Assembly (NCBI RefSeq): GCF_049568105.1
Contig: NZ_CP145335.1
Location: 3,782,001-3,846,000 of the forward strand
Reading direction: 5' to 3'
Origin: Salinisphaera sp049568105
GTDB lineage: Bacteria > Pseudomonadota > Gammaproteobacteria > Nevskiales > Salinisphaeraceae
Length of the DNA: 64,000 nt
A model generated the notes under the pieces. The model ran no database searches. It had not been told where the DNA came from and saw only the letters and a list, made by a program, of their open reading frames with translations. How positions within the stretch are numbered: the stretch's first letter is position 1; each line of letters starts with the position of its first letter. Positions 1 to 8,611 of this stretch are shown piece by piece. A program made the translations under genes and the position numbers.

Positions 1-572
1 AGAACTCGATTGGCGAGATTGAGGACGTACTCCTCGACAACGGTATGAAGATTCAGTCGTTCGTCGTCGAGACCAAAGGCAAGCTGGGCTTGGTCGGCGG
101 CAAAAGCTATGTCATCTCGCCCAACAATCTGACGGTACAGACGCTGAAAACCGAACATGCCAGCGAGCCGAACTATCGGATCAACCTGGACATGACCCGC
201 GACGATCTGTCGAATCAGCCGATCTACAGCGATTCCTGGTGGACCAATACCCAAAAACAGGCCAGCGATGCTTGGCAAGAAACCAAGCATGGCGCTAACA
301 GCGCTTGGAACTCGGTAAAAAACACTACCAGTGGCTGGTTCAACGACAGCGAAAATCAGGTCCAGGACGCGGCCGACGCTACCCACGACGCGGCCCAAAA
401 TGCCGGTAACAAGGCAGCCGACGCTGCCAACAATGCCAGCGATAAAACGGCCGATGCGGCCAACAAAGTCAAGGACAAGACCGCCGACGCGGCCAATAAA
501 GCTGGCAACAAGGCTTCGAACGCTGCCGACCAGACCAGCGACCAAATCGACGACGCTACCGATCACAACTGA
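1..572 (+). CDS. PRC-barrel domain protein with Ala/Asp/Lys-rich repeat tail (5' partial)
   Basis: The reading frame is open from the window edge (codons start at base 3), so the first ATG at 45 is internal and the gene begins upstream. The visible start (SIGEIEDVLLDNG...) followed by the KLGLVGGKSYVI stretch fits the end of a PRC-barrel domain. Tryptophans follow (SWWTNTQ, residues about 64-70 from the ATG at 45), then a hydrophilic tail of degenerate units such as NKAADAANNASDKTADAANK. The tail lacks hydrophobic residues and resembles LEA-like or apolipoprotein-like amphipathic repeats, which in other bacteria are linked to desiccation or osmotic stress; that role is inference. A clear terminator follows the stop. 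No signal peptide can be judged because the start is missing. Confidence 0.75.
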   Translation, partial: NSIGEIEDVLLDNGMKIQSFVVETKGKLGLVGGKSYVISPNNLTVQTLKTEHASEPNYRINLDMTRDDLSNQPIYSDSWWTNTQKQASDAWQETKHGANSAWNSVKNTTSGWFNDSENQVQDAADATHDAAQNAGNKAADAANNASDKTADAANKVKDKTADAANKAGNKASNAADQTSDQIDDATDHN

Positions 573-619
573 TCGCTAAGCACACGTCGCGAACCGGGCG
601 CCGCACGCCCGTCGTTCAA

Positions 620-643
620 GAGGCCCTTCGGGGCCTCTTTTTT
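620..643 (+). terminator. Rho-independent terminator after the PRC-barrel gene
   Basis: A GC-rich stem GAGGCCC / GGGCCTC with a short loop is followed by a run of Ts (638-643), 48 bases after the stop codon at 572. This is a textbook intrinsic terminator on the plus strand. Confidence 0.9.
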
Positions 644-811
644 ATGCGCGCGATCGCCAAGCGCTCGGTTTTCATCGCCCGGAGGGGTGGCTCGGCCAGA
701 GCGCGCTGATGGCCGGCAGGGCCGAATGAGCGGGTACGCCGTACTCGTATGAAACCGCAACAGACCCTAGAATGACATTCGGTTCGGTTTTCCCAGTCGA
801 AGGAGCGGCGG

Positions 812-1552
812 ATGAGTCCGCAGAACAACAGTAAACAGAGCAGCCTGTTCGGCGCCCTGTTCTTTCCGGTACTGATTATCGGTGCCTTGATCGTCATCGC
901 GATCCTGGTCATGAGCTTTTCTGGCAACAAGCGCACCGCCCCGTCGCCGAACGATAATGTTCGCCAGGTCAGCGCCGAGGCCATGAAGGCGCTGCGTAGC
1001 CAGTACGACCAACTCGGCGAATCGATGGGCGATCCCAATGCCCCGGTCACCGTCCGCGAATTCGGCGATTATCAGTGCCCGGCCTGTGGCCAGTTCGAGT
1101 CGACCGCCGAACGCATTCGCCAGGAATACGCCGAATCCGGCCAGGTACGCTTCATCTTCTTCGACTTCCCACTGCCGATGCATGCCAATGCCCAGTCCGC
1201 GGCGATTGCGGCTGGCTGTGCCGCCCGTCAGGACAAATTCTGGCCTTATCACAACAAGCTCTACCACGCGCAGAGCCGATGGTCCGAACAGTCCGACCCA
1301 AGCTCGACGTTTCTCGATCTGGCGGTGGAAACCGGCCTGGACTCTGGCAAGCTTCAGGCCTGCATGAACGACAAGACGCCACTGGCCAATATCAACGCCG
1401 AGCGCGAAGCCGGTCAGAAGGTCAAGCTGCGGGCGACCCCGACGGTGCTGGTCGGCAATACCGAATTCGTCGGTGGCCCGGCTTACGACAAGCTCAAAAA
1501 CGCCATCGAACAGGCGCTTGCGGCCAACGGCCAGAACGCGGGCACCGACTGA
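812..1552 (+). CDS. Membrane-anchored DsbA-family thiol oxidoreductase
   Basis: This 246-residue protein has one N-terminal membrane segment (about residues 13-36), a linker, then a DsbA/BdbD-type thioredoxin fold facing the periplasm. The active site is CPAC at residues 89-92 (GDYQCPACGQF). ATPTVLVG near the C-terminus supplies the cis-proline loop. The family exchanges disulfides in exported proteins; whether this one oxidises or isomerises cannot be told. AGGAG lies 7 bases before the ATG. It stands alone and ends in a strong hairpin shared with the convergent GTPase gene. Confidence 0.85.
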   Translation: MSPQNNSKQSSLFGALFFPVLIIGALIVIAILVMSFSGNKRTAPSPNDNVRQVSAEAMKALRSQYDQLGESMGDPNAPVTVREFGDYQCPACGQFESTAERIRQEYAESGQVRFIFFDFPLPMHANAQSAAIAAGCAARQDKFWPYHNKLYHAQSRWSEQSDPSSTFLDLAVETGLDSGKLQACMNDKTPLANINAEREAGQKVKLRATPTVLVGNTEFVGGPAYDKLKNAIEQALAANGQNAGTD

Positions 1553-1560
1553 TCCGGCCC

Positions 1561-1599
1561 GCCCCTATGGCCGCCGGCCGGCCCGGCGGCCATAGGGGC
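1561..1599. terminator. 17-bp perfect inverted repeat between convergent genes
   Basis: Bases 1561-1577 (GCCCCTATGGCCGCCGG) are exactly complementary to 1583-1599, leaving a 5-base loop. It lies between the stops of two convergent genes (1552 and 1611). There is no T tract on either side, so it may block read-through or stabilise 3' ends rather than act as a classical intrinsic terminator. Confidence 0.6.
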
Positions 1600-1610
1600 G
1601 GCCGACGCGG

Positions 1611-3131
1611 CTAGTCGAAATCGCCTTTTTCGATTTCGGCCAGGGTCGCTTCGATCGCGCTGCGTGCCTCGGCCTGTTCTTCCTCGCCGGCTCGTTCCCG
1701 GGCCGCATTGCGAAACCAGCGGGCCAACAGTTTCTGGCGCTCGCTGGGTAGTCGATGCACCGTAGCATCGGCCTGATCGGCCCGGCGTTCGGCCGCGGCC
1801 AGCCGTTCGCCGCCGCGCACGGCATGGGTGCGATCGATAATCGCCCGGTAGCGAATCAGGATACTGTCGAGCAGAATCCAGGCGAAATTCGGGCTTTTCG
1901 GCGGACCGAGGGTGACCCGCCGGCCGCCGCCGGCCAACGCCCCAGCCCGGCCGACCGAGATATTGAGGGTCGGCAACGCATCGCCCTTGAAATAAGCCAG
2001 CGCCCCACCTACCCCGCTACCGAACAGGGTCGCCAGCCCCAGGGTGTGCCCGAAGGTGCCGGCATCGACCGACAGACCAGCGCCGGCGCCTACCGCGGCC
2101 CCGGCGAAGGTCAGCTGACGCCGAGTCAGGCCAAAGCGCCGCCAAGTCTCGTCGTGGGCCAGATCCAGCCCGTCCGAGGCGAGTACGCCGGTGGCGGCCC
2201 GGGTTCGGCGGTGCCGATACAGATCGAGCAAGGCATCGGAGGCCTCACGCTCTAGTTCGGCAATACGTCTATAGTAGCGCTGGCTGGACTCAGTGATGGC
2301 CCGACGGCGGGTAGCTTCGGGGGTTTCGCTATCGGCATAATCGGCATGCTCGCGCAGGGTTAGCGCACTGCGCAGAAAGCTCTGAATACGCTCGGCGGCT
2401 TCTTCACGGCGCTGCTGCCATTCGGCATCCAACAGTGCCAGCGTGGTGTCCAGATGATCGTGGTCGCGTTCATCGATCTGGTTGAGTGCCGCCAACAGGT
2501 CGCGCCGGGTTTCATAGCGCGCGGCAAAGGCATCAAAGGTCCGCACCAGATTGAAGGCTTTGCCGAGCTCGGCGCGCCAGGCCTGGATATGCTGGCCGGC
2601 CTCGCCGGCGGTCTCGCGCCGATGCGGGTTGAGCACGGCCAGGCGGGGTCCGGCCGACAGCCGCAGGATCTCGATTTCGGCGATGAAGGCATCGTGCAGA
2701 CGTACATCCGGGTCGACCACATACAGCACCCCGGCGCCTTCGATCAGCGGCTCAAGCAGACGACACTCATCGACGAATTCCTCGGAATCGCGGTAGCGCT
2801 CAACGAAGCGCACCAGCGTCTCCGGCCCTGGCCCGCGGGCCGGGTCGTTGGCCATCTCACGAATCGCACGCAGCGCCTCGACCGGCTGTTGGAAACCCGG
2901 CGTATCGACGAAGCGCAGCCGCTCCTGGCCGTCGAGTACTAGCGATAGCCGCTGGCAACGGGTGGTTTCGCCCGGCTCGGCCGAAATCCGAATGACCGCT
3001 TCGTCATCCTCTTCGAGCAGGGTCGCCAGAACTGCGGATTTGCCCATATTGACCTTGCCGACCACGGCAAAGGTGGGCACGCCCGGCGAAATCCAGGCGG
3101 GTGGCTCGGCGATGTTACGCGGCGGGGTCAT
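1611..3131 (-). CDS. DUF3482-type GTPase
   Basis: This 506-residue protein opens with a Ras-like G domain: P-loop GKVNMGKS (about residues 25-32), a switch threonine in GETT, and the DTPG motif (about 76-79). After the G domain comes a long charged helical stretch and then a glycine/alanine-rich hydrophobic hairpin (TFAGAAVGAGAGLSVDAG and following), which suggests membrane association. The usual NKxD base-recognition motif is not evident; LNPHRR sits in its place, as far as I can judge. The start overlaps the end of the DUF2868 gene by 17 bp, and these two families are commonly paired. The cellular role of the pair is unknown. Confidence 0.8.
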   Translation of the reverse strand: MTPPRNIAEPPAWISPGVPTFAVVGKVNMGKSAVLATLLEEDDEAVIRISAEPGETTRCQRLSLVLDGQERLRFVDTPGFQQPVEALRAIREMANDPARGPGPETLVRFVERYRDSEEFVDECRLLEPLIEGAGVLYVVDPDVRLHDAFIAEIEILRLSAGPRLAVLNPHRRETAGEAGQHIQAWRAELGKAFNLVRTFDAFAARYETRRDLLAALNQIDERDHDHLDTTLALLDAEWQQRREEAAERIQSFLRSALTLREHADYADSETPEATRRRAITESSQRYYRRIAELEREASDALLDLYRHRRTRAATGVLASDGLDLAHDETWRRFGLTRRQLTFAGAAVGAGAGLSVDAGTFGHTLGLATLFGSGVGGALAYFKGDALPTLNISVGRAGALAGGGRRVTLGPPKSPNFAWILLDSILIRYRAIIDRTHAVRGGERLAAAERRADQADATVHRLPSERQKLLARWFRNAARERAGEEEQAEARSAIEATLAEIEKGDFD

Positions 3132-4530
3132 AGCCGGCGATTTCCGTGGCAGGGTCTCGCAGATTGTCGATGAACGCCGTCCAGCGTGCCAAGTGTTCCG
3201 GTGCCGGTGGCGCCGGTGCGCCCTCGGCCTCGCCCACGATCACCCAGGTAGCCGGGGTCGCGCGGCCGATCGCCGAGCGTACGCGTTCATGTAAGCGCGC
3301 CGCCTGGCGCGGCGACAACGCCCAATCGGTGGCCATCAGCACCACGTGTTTCGGTTTGTCGGCCAGCGCGGCGTCGGCAGCGGCTTCAGCGTCGGCATCC
3401 AGTACGCTGACGCGGTGGGTCGCCTGAGGATTCACACGCAGGCGCCGCAGCAAGAAACCGCGCACCGCCTCGCCATCGATCCCATGGCCGCCGACATCCA
3501 GAACCAGCGCCCCATCGGCGTTGGCATCGGCCACTGCTCCACGGGTCACGCCGGCGAGTTGCCGCCATAGGGTGCGATGCCGGGGCGCCTGAAAATCCAG
3601 GCCCGCCAGCGCCCGCCGCCGGCGCAGCGAATAGAGGCCGATCAGGATCAGCCGCGGCAGTGCGCCCCAGACCAGGAGCGCCATGACCAGAAACCGCCAC
3701 CATGCGCCCGCAATCTCGCCATCCGGCGGCCGTTGGCCGGTCCCTGGACGCAGCCGGCTGGCCTGGATGGCCGAGCCATCGGGCACCGCCGCAGGCCAGA
3801 GTTCTGCCCACGGCAACGCCAGGGTGGCGACCGTGGTCTGCATCAGGGCCTCGTTGTCGGGCGTGGCCTCCCAATAGAAACGGACGTCAAAGACCATGAT
3901 GGTCAACAAAAACGCACAGACCGCGCCGATCGAAAATCCCAGTCCGCCCCACTGCATCAGGCCGGCGGCCCGGGCCACCAGCGCACGACGCGGCGCCCGC
4001 GAATCGGTCAACGCCTGCAGCCAGCGTTGATGGGTCTCGCGAGCCTCGGCGCGCTGGGCCAGCGGCCGCATGGCAAGTCGTATCAGCCAAGGCAGCGCGT
4101 GGCTACGAGCCAGGGCGATCCGCCGCCCAAGACCGAACAGCACCCAGCTCGCCCAGGGCAGCACCAGCGTGAGCCCGACAAAAATCACGACGTGCACGCG
4201 CTGGCCGCTGCCCAGGCATAGTCCCCAGACCAGCGCCACGCTGGCAGCCGCCGACCCCAGCAACAGCCCCCAGCGCAGCAACCCAATCATAAGAATCCAG
4301 GTCTGGCTGGGCCAAGGCCGCTGATCGGTCTCGCGACGATGCGCCAACCACAGCCGTAGCCCAGCCGAACGACGACTGGCCTCGGTGACGTCCTTCAAGC
4401 GCGGCCGGATATCGCGAACGAACACCGTACGATCGCGCTCGGCGACCGTATCGCCACTGGCCAGCAAGGCCTCGAAATCGAGCAGATCGGCCAGACGCCA
4501 GGCCGGGCGCTTTGGGGCAGTTCGCTTCAT
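3115..4530 (-). CDS. DUF2868 family membrane protein
   Basis: I chose the ATG at 4530 (MKRTAPKRPAWRLADLLDFE) because the open frame further upstream has poor composition and runs into intergenic sequence. The 471-residue product has several membrane segments, two in the first half around LLRWGLLLGSAAASVALVWG and one around FSIGAVCAFLLTIMVF, and a large C-terminal soluble domain containing VSVLDADAEAAADAAL. It matches DUF2868, a family of unknown function found beside DUF3482 GTPases. The 17-bp overlap with the GTPase gene implies translational coupling. A membrane protein plus its partner GTPase is the simplest reading. Confidence 0.75.
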   Translation of the reverse strand: MKRTAPKRPAWRLADLLDFEALLASGDTVAERDRTVFVRDIRPRLKDVTEASRRSAGLRLWLAHRRETDQRPWPSQTWILMIGLLRWGLLLGSAAASVALVWGLCLGSGQRVHVVIFVGLTLVLPWASWVLFGLGRRIALARSHALPWLIRLAMRPLAQRAEARETHQRWLQALTDSRAPRRALVARAAGLMQWGGLGFSIGAVCAFLLTIMVFDVRFYWEATPDNEALMQTTVATLALPWAELWPAAVPDGSAIQASRLRPGTGQRPPDGEIAGAWWRFLVMALLVWGALPRLILIGLYSLRRRRALAGLDFQAPRHRTLWRQLAGVTRGAVADANADGALVLDVGGHGIDGEAVRGFLLRRLRVNPQATHRVSVLDADAEAAADAALADKPKHVVLMATDWALSPRQAARLHERVRSAIGRATPATWVIVGEAEGAPAPPAPEHLARWTAFIDNLRDPATEIAGYDPAA

Positions 4531-4944
4531 ATAGCCGAGTATTTTAGGGCCTATTGATCGATCGCGTAGCACGGCATGGGTCTTGGGCGCCCGCCTCAAA
4601 ACACCCGGCGAGCCGGTTTGGCCGCTCGCCTGATCGGGCCGGTGGCCGTGATCGGCACGACATGGTGTCGCCGTCTTAAAATCGCCTGCCATTGTGCCGC
4701 AATTCGACCGACCGCTGGCCCGACGCTCTATCATCGGCAGAGATGGCCGGCCGTGGCCGGATCGCAGTTTCAAACAGCAGCCAGGCCAAGGCTTTGTAAG
4801 CGCCGCGCCACCGTTTAGCCGTTCGAACGCATCCCGGGTCGGCGACTGGCGGCAGTGGCCCGTAATCAATTCCGGCTATGAAAGACTCAATCTTTCGAGT
4901 CTGAATGCATCCCAACCGATCATGCCGATGTTATCCTCCCGGGT
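4531..4944. other. Intergenic region with one repeat-family end
   Basis: This 414-bp gap between divergent genes must hold the promoters of the DUF2868 gene and moaA. I find no convincing gene. At 4544 the bases TTAGGGCCTATTGATCG match the outer end of the CTAG-bounded repeat described at 40561, but no second end is evident. The 14-bp string GGCATGGGTCTTGG at about 4573 also recurs near 40168. No molybdenum-cofactor riboswitch could be recognised by eye ahead of moaA. Confidence 0.4.
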
Positions 4945-5973
4945 ATGCAGAGCGTGACCGATACAATGCATCGCCCCCTGCGAGATCTACGCATTTCGCT
5001 GACTGATCGCTGCAATTTCCGCTGTACTTACTGTATGCCGCGGGAATTGTTCGGCGCCGAGCATCTGTTTTTGCCGAAGCGCGAACTGCTCGATTTCGAT
5101 GAAATCGAGCGGCTGGCGCGCATTTCAGCCGGGTTGGGCGTCACCAAGCTGCGTTTGACCGGCGGCGAGCCGCTGCTGCGCCGCGACCTCGATGTACTGG
5201 TCGCCCGGTTGGCAGCGATCGACGGTATCGACGATATCTGTCTGACCACCAACGGCTCACTACTGACCGAAAAACGCGCCCACGAACTCGCTGCAGCCGG
5301 CATCGATCGAGTGACCTTGAGTCTGGATGCGATCGACGACGAGCGTTTCAAGGCGATCAACGATGTCGGCTTCCCGGCCTCCAAAGTCAGGACTGCGATC
5401 GACAATGCCGTGGCCGCCGGGCTGGGGCCGGTCAAGGTCAACTGCGTGCTCCAGCGCGGCGTCAACGAAGACCAAATTCTGCCCATGGCCGAGGCCTTCC
5501 GGCATACCGATGTCGTGCTGCGTTTCATCGAATATATGGATGTCGGCACTTCGAACGGCTGGCGCATGGACGATGTCGTGACCGCCCGCCAGATCGTGGA
5601 CACGATCCGAAGCCGCTACGGGCTCACTCGCCTGCCGGCCACCGCGCCGGGCGAAACCGCCAACCGCTGGCGCTATGACGACGGCGCCGGCGAGATCGGC
5701 ATCATCGCCTCGGTCTCGCAGCCGTTCTGCGGCGGCTGCACGCGGGCTCGGCTGTCGGCGATCGGCGAACTCTATACCTGCCTGTTCGGCGTACACGGCC
5801 GCGATCTGCGCACCCCGTTGCGCAGCGGCGCTACCGACGCCGAGCTGTCGGCGATGTTGGCTGGCATCTGGTCGGCCCGCGACGATCGCTACTCGGAAAT
5901 CCGTGGCGAAGAAACCGAAAACCGCCGCGGCGATGCCGATGGTCGGGTCGAGATGTCCTATATCGGCGGCTAA
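4945..5973 (+). CDS. moaA: GTP 3',8-cyclase MoaA
   Basis: MoaA is the radical-SAM enzyme that starts molybdenum cofactor synthesis by rearranging GTP to 3',8-cyclo-GTP. The N-terminal cluster motif is CNFRCTYC with TGGEPLLR downstream. The second, substrate-binding cluster is FCGGCTRARL with a further cysteine in LYTCLFG. The protein ends in the conserved double glycine (YIGG) needed for activity. At 342 residues it is full length. An alternative ATG at 4966 (MHRPLRDLRISL) would also keep the whole domain. Cofactor demand in this window comes from two formate dehydrogenases; moeA, mobA and fdhD lie further right. Confidence 0.95.
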   Translation: MQSVTDTMHRPLRDLRISLTDRCNFRCTYCMPRELFGAEHLFLPKRELLDFDEIERLARISAGLGVTKLRLTGGEPLLRRDLDVLVARLAAIDGIDDICLTTNGSLLTEKRAHELAAAGIDRVTLSLDAIDDERFKAINDVGFPASKVRTAIDNAVAAGLGPVKVNCVLQRGVNEDQILPMAEAFRHTDVVLRFIEYMDVGTSNGWRMDDVVTARQIVDTIRSRYGLTRLPATAPGETANRWRYDDGAGEIGIIASVSQPFCGGCTRARLSAIGELYTCLFGVHGRDLRTPLRSGATDAELSAMLAGIWSARDDRYSEIRGEETENRRGDADGRVEMSYIGG

Positions 5974-5979
5974 TACGCC

Positions 5980-6594
5980 GTGGCCCACGCCATCCGGCTG
6001 CCGAAACCCGTTGCACCCGGACCGATCTGGACGAAGCGCTTGCCCGGCGCCGCAGCCGGCGCCAGCTTACGGCCAGCGCCTTGAACGTGGCTGAACTGGT
6101 AGCCCTCCTGTTCTGGGCCGCCCAAGGCATGACCGATACCTCACGCCCTCGGCAGGCGGCCGCTATCCGCTGCCCATACAGGCATTGGCGGGCACCGTCG
6201 ACGCCCTGAGCGCAGATGGTTCTGTCTATGAGCTGGCCACGGGCAAGCTATCGCCAAGACAGCTGGGCGATCCGCGCTCCGGCCTGTATGCGGCGGCCAC
6301 GCTATCCGAGCCGCCCTAGCTGCGCGCTGACACGCTCGTGCTGGCTGTGCTTGCCGAACAGACCGCGATGGCCACCCAGTTCGTCGCCTAGCCGCCTTAT
6401 GGGCAACGCGGTCTGCGCTATATTCATAGAAAAACCGGTGCCTTGAACCAGAATGTGTAGCTACAGGCGACGGCCTCGGGCTCGGCTATGTACTGAGCGG
6501 CGGTTTCGACAATCGAAGCGTTGGTGCCATTCTTAGCTTTTGCAAACCCATGGCCGCCGCCGCTCTGATCGGTATCGGCCGCCCGGCCCCATAA
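5980..6594 (+). pseudogene. Decayed SagB/ThcOx-type nitroreductase
   Basis: Stitching three frames rebuilds a SagB-like nitroreductase: LPKPVAP near the start, then TDLDEALARRRSRRQL and VAELVALLFWAAQGMTD (from 6018), then PSAGGRYPLPIQALAG (from 6146), then GQRGLRYIHRKTGALNQNV and LQATASG, and finally GGFDNRSVGAIL to a stop at 6592. These match the RRS, WAAQG, PSAG.YPL and AQN.xLQA landmarks of the FMN-dependent family. The frame shifts near 6010-6020, 6138-6146 and 6470-6481, and there are in-frame stops at 6317, 6389 and 6458. It starts 7 bases after moaA. With this many lesions it cannot make an enzyme. Confidence 0.8.
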
Positions 6595-6607
6595 CGAGAA
6601 ACGACCC

Positions 6608-7084
6608 ATGACCCCGGCGATCAAAGTCCTGGATACGGCCGGCGTGGCCTACGAATTGAGCCGCTATGATGCGAGCGAAGCCCAGGGCGACTATGGCATC
6701 GATGCCTCTCGCCAGCTCGGCCTGTCGCCGGCTACCGTGTTCAAAACCCTGGTCGCCGAAACCGATACCCACGAGTTCGTGGTCGCGATCGTGCCGGTCT
6801 CTGGCCGCTTGGATCTAAAAAAACTCGCGGCCGCTGTCCAGGCTAAAAAAAGCTTCATGGCCGATCCGGCCCAGGTCGAAAAAACCACCGGCTACGTGCT
6901 CGGCGGGGTCAGCCCACTGGGGCAGAAAAAACCGCTTTCGACCGTCATCGATGCTGCCGCCGAAGCACTCGACCAGATGCATGTCAGCGGCGGTCGGCGC
7001 GGGCTGGAAATCAGCCTCGATCCGGCCGCCCTCGCCCGGCTCACGAACGCGCGATTCGCAGACATCACGGCCCACGGCGCCTGA
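6608..7084 (+). CDS. ybaK: Cys-tRNA(Pro) deacylase YbaK
   Basis: This 158-residue protein is a YbaK/EbsC-type trans-editing factor that hydrolyses cysteine wrongly attached to tRNA-Pro. It has the family layout: ALxxxGV-like start (IKVLDTAGVAYEL), the catalytic-lysine region VFKTLV, KLAAAVQAKK, and GYVLGGVSPLGQKK, then a C-terminal SGGRRGLEISLDP. It is full length and intact, although pseudogenes flank it on both sides. Confidence 0.92.
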   Translation: MTPAIKVLDTAGVAYELSRYDASEAQGDYGIDASRQLGLSPATVFKTLVAETDTHEFVVAIVPVSGRLDLKKLAAAVQAKKSFMADPAQVEKTTGYVLGGVSPLGQKKPLSTVIDAAAEALDQMHVSGGRRGLEISLDPAALARLTNARFADITAHGA

Positions 7085-7120
7085 CCGACATGACCGCGAG
7101 AGCCGGCCGCAGCCGCCAGC

Positions 7121-8051
7121 TCAACCCAGAAAATCAACCCGCTGCTCAACGCCCGATGCGATCGCGGTCTGGAACGGCAGGCCGACGCTGGCAAACAGCG
7201 TGGTCTCATCGCGCGAGCGCCGCCACGGATGCTGGCCATTCAAAACCTGGTCGAGCTCAACATCCACGGCCGCAGCACTCGGCCCAGCGCCGCCCCGGTG
7301 GACACAGCCCGCTGGCGATCGTCGCAGATGAAAACACCGGCCTCGATCAGTTCCGCGGCAGTCTCGCTCTTGCCGGGCTGGTCGGCGCCCCGCGTCGACA
7401 CATGCAGACGGGGCGGCACGTCGCAGGCGGCCACCACTGGCTTGCGCGACTCGGTCGCCACGAGCGCGATATCACTATCGCGTAGGGCCTCCCCGGCCGA
7501 GACGAATGGCTCGACCGGCGCTGCGCTGGCATCGGCCATGCACTGGGCGAACTCCGACCGACGTCTGGCCTGCCGGTCAAAAGCCCGAACGCGCCGAACC
7601 GGGCGCAGCGCAGCCAACGCACGCAGCTGATGATGGCCCTGGACGCCGCAGTCAATCACGGCGACCGTGTCGGCGTCTGCGCGCGCCAAAGCATGGGCTG
7701 CCAATGCACTGGCCGCCCCCTGCATAGCGCAGTCAGCAACGTTGAATCCATCACTGCCAACAACCGGCCACAGGCCCTCTCGTGTAGACAAAGCACGTCG
7801 TTGATGGCCGGGTCTTCGGCCGGATATTCGACGTGTATCTTGACCGTATAAGCGGTAACGCCCGGTGCTATGCCGGGAAACAACACGGTCGCGCTGCCCG
7901 GGCCTGGAAGAGCGGCATTGATACGCTGGGCGCGCTCGATCCGAGCGTCCGAATAGGCCATGAATCCGTGGCGCAGACGATCGGCCAGCAAGGCAGGACC
8001 GATGCATGTCTCGACGTCCGAGCGCCTAAGAACGAGTGTTGCCATGGTCAT
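7121..8051 (-). pseudogene. Ornithine cyclodeaminase/mu-crystallin family gene with frameshifts
   Basis: Three frames together cover a whole family member. The first segment (ATG at 8051 or 8045) runs from MATLVLRRSDVETC to AYTVKIHVEYPAEDPAI and LLAVMDSTLLTA. The frame then shifts near 7716-7725 into GAASALAAHALARADADT and VAVIDCGVQGHHQLRAL (the NAD-binding GxGxQ region). A second shift near 7265-7285 leads to ELDQVLNGQHPWR and TTLFASVGLPFQTAIA, ending at a stop at 7121. No single frame gives a working protein. The family includes ornithine cyclodeaminase and several imino-acid reductases, so the original substrate is unknown. Confidence 0.75.
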
Positions 8052-8102
8052 CGCCCGGTCGGAACGGCTATCTCGTTAGGGCACATTGTCGCGGGATGTG
8101 CC

Positions 8103-8539
8103 CTAGGAGCCTTGAGTTTTCCTTGCGCGTGCGCACCACACGCTTCTGTAAATCACGATGAACGGCATCGCCGCGCGACGCGAATCAGCGACAATGCCGG
8201 ATCGGTATACAACAGCATGGGTGCCGACCGGCCGGGCCGCCCATGCCCGATAACCCGGCGACGCTCTGCGGTATGGCGCGGCTCAGGGCTAGGCGCGTTG
8301 AGGTGTCGTGCGAGCGCCGCGTTGCCGCCCCGAATCGTGGCTGGCGAGGCTGCGAGCCCTGTCTTATGGCTTGCCTCGATCAGGGCTCGTCACGCGGCCC
8401 GACGCGATTTGGCCGCGTCGAAACAACGGCTGTTGAGCCGGGATCCAGCGTTACCGATCACTGACGCCATGCTCGCGGGCCTCGGCTTGCAGCTCAACAG
8501 CCCTTGGCGCGGACGCACACGACACCGCAACCCGCCTAG
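8103..8539. repeat. CTAG-bounded interspersed repeat, locus 1
   Basis: CTAG tetranucleotides at 8103, 8289 and 8536 delimit two segments. The right one (8289-8539, 251 bp) has inverted ends: 8289 reads CTAGGCGCGTTGAGGTGTCG inward, and the right end read on the minus strand is CTAGGCGGGTTGCGGTGTCG. Both resemble the ends of the module A copies at 23030-23314 and 40561-40846. The left segment (8103-8292) begins CTAGGAGCCTTGAG and looks like a more decayed relative. I see no coding potential in 8052-8611. Confidence 0.6.
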
Positions 8540-8611
8540 CACGACGCCATCACTCGCGCCTTGCCGAACCGATGGCCGAGGCCAACGCAGCACGCGCTCG
8601 AGCCATCTCCT

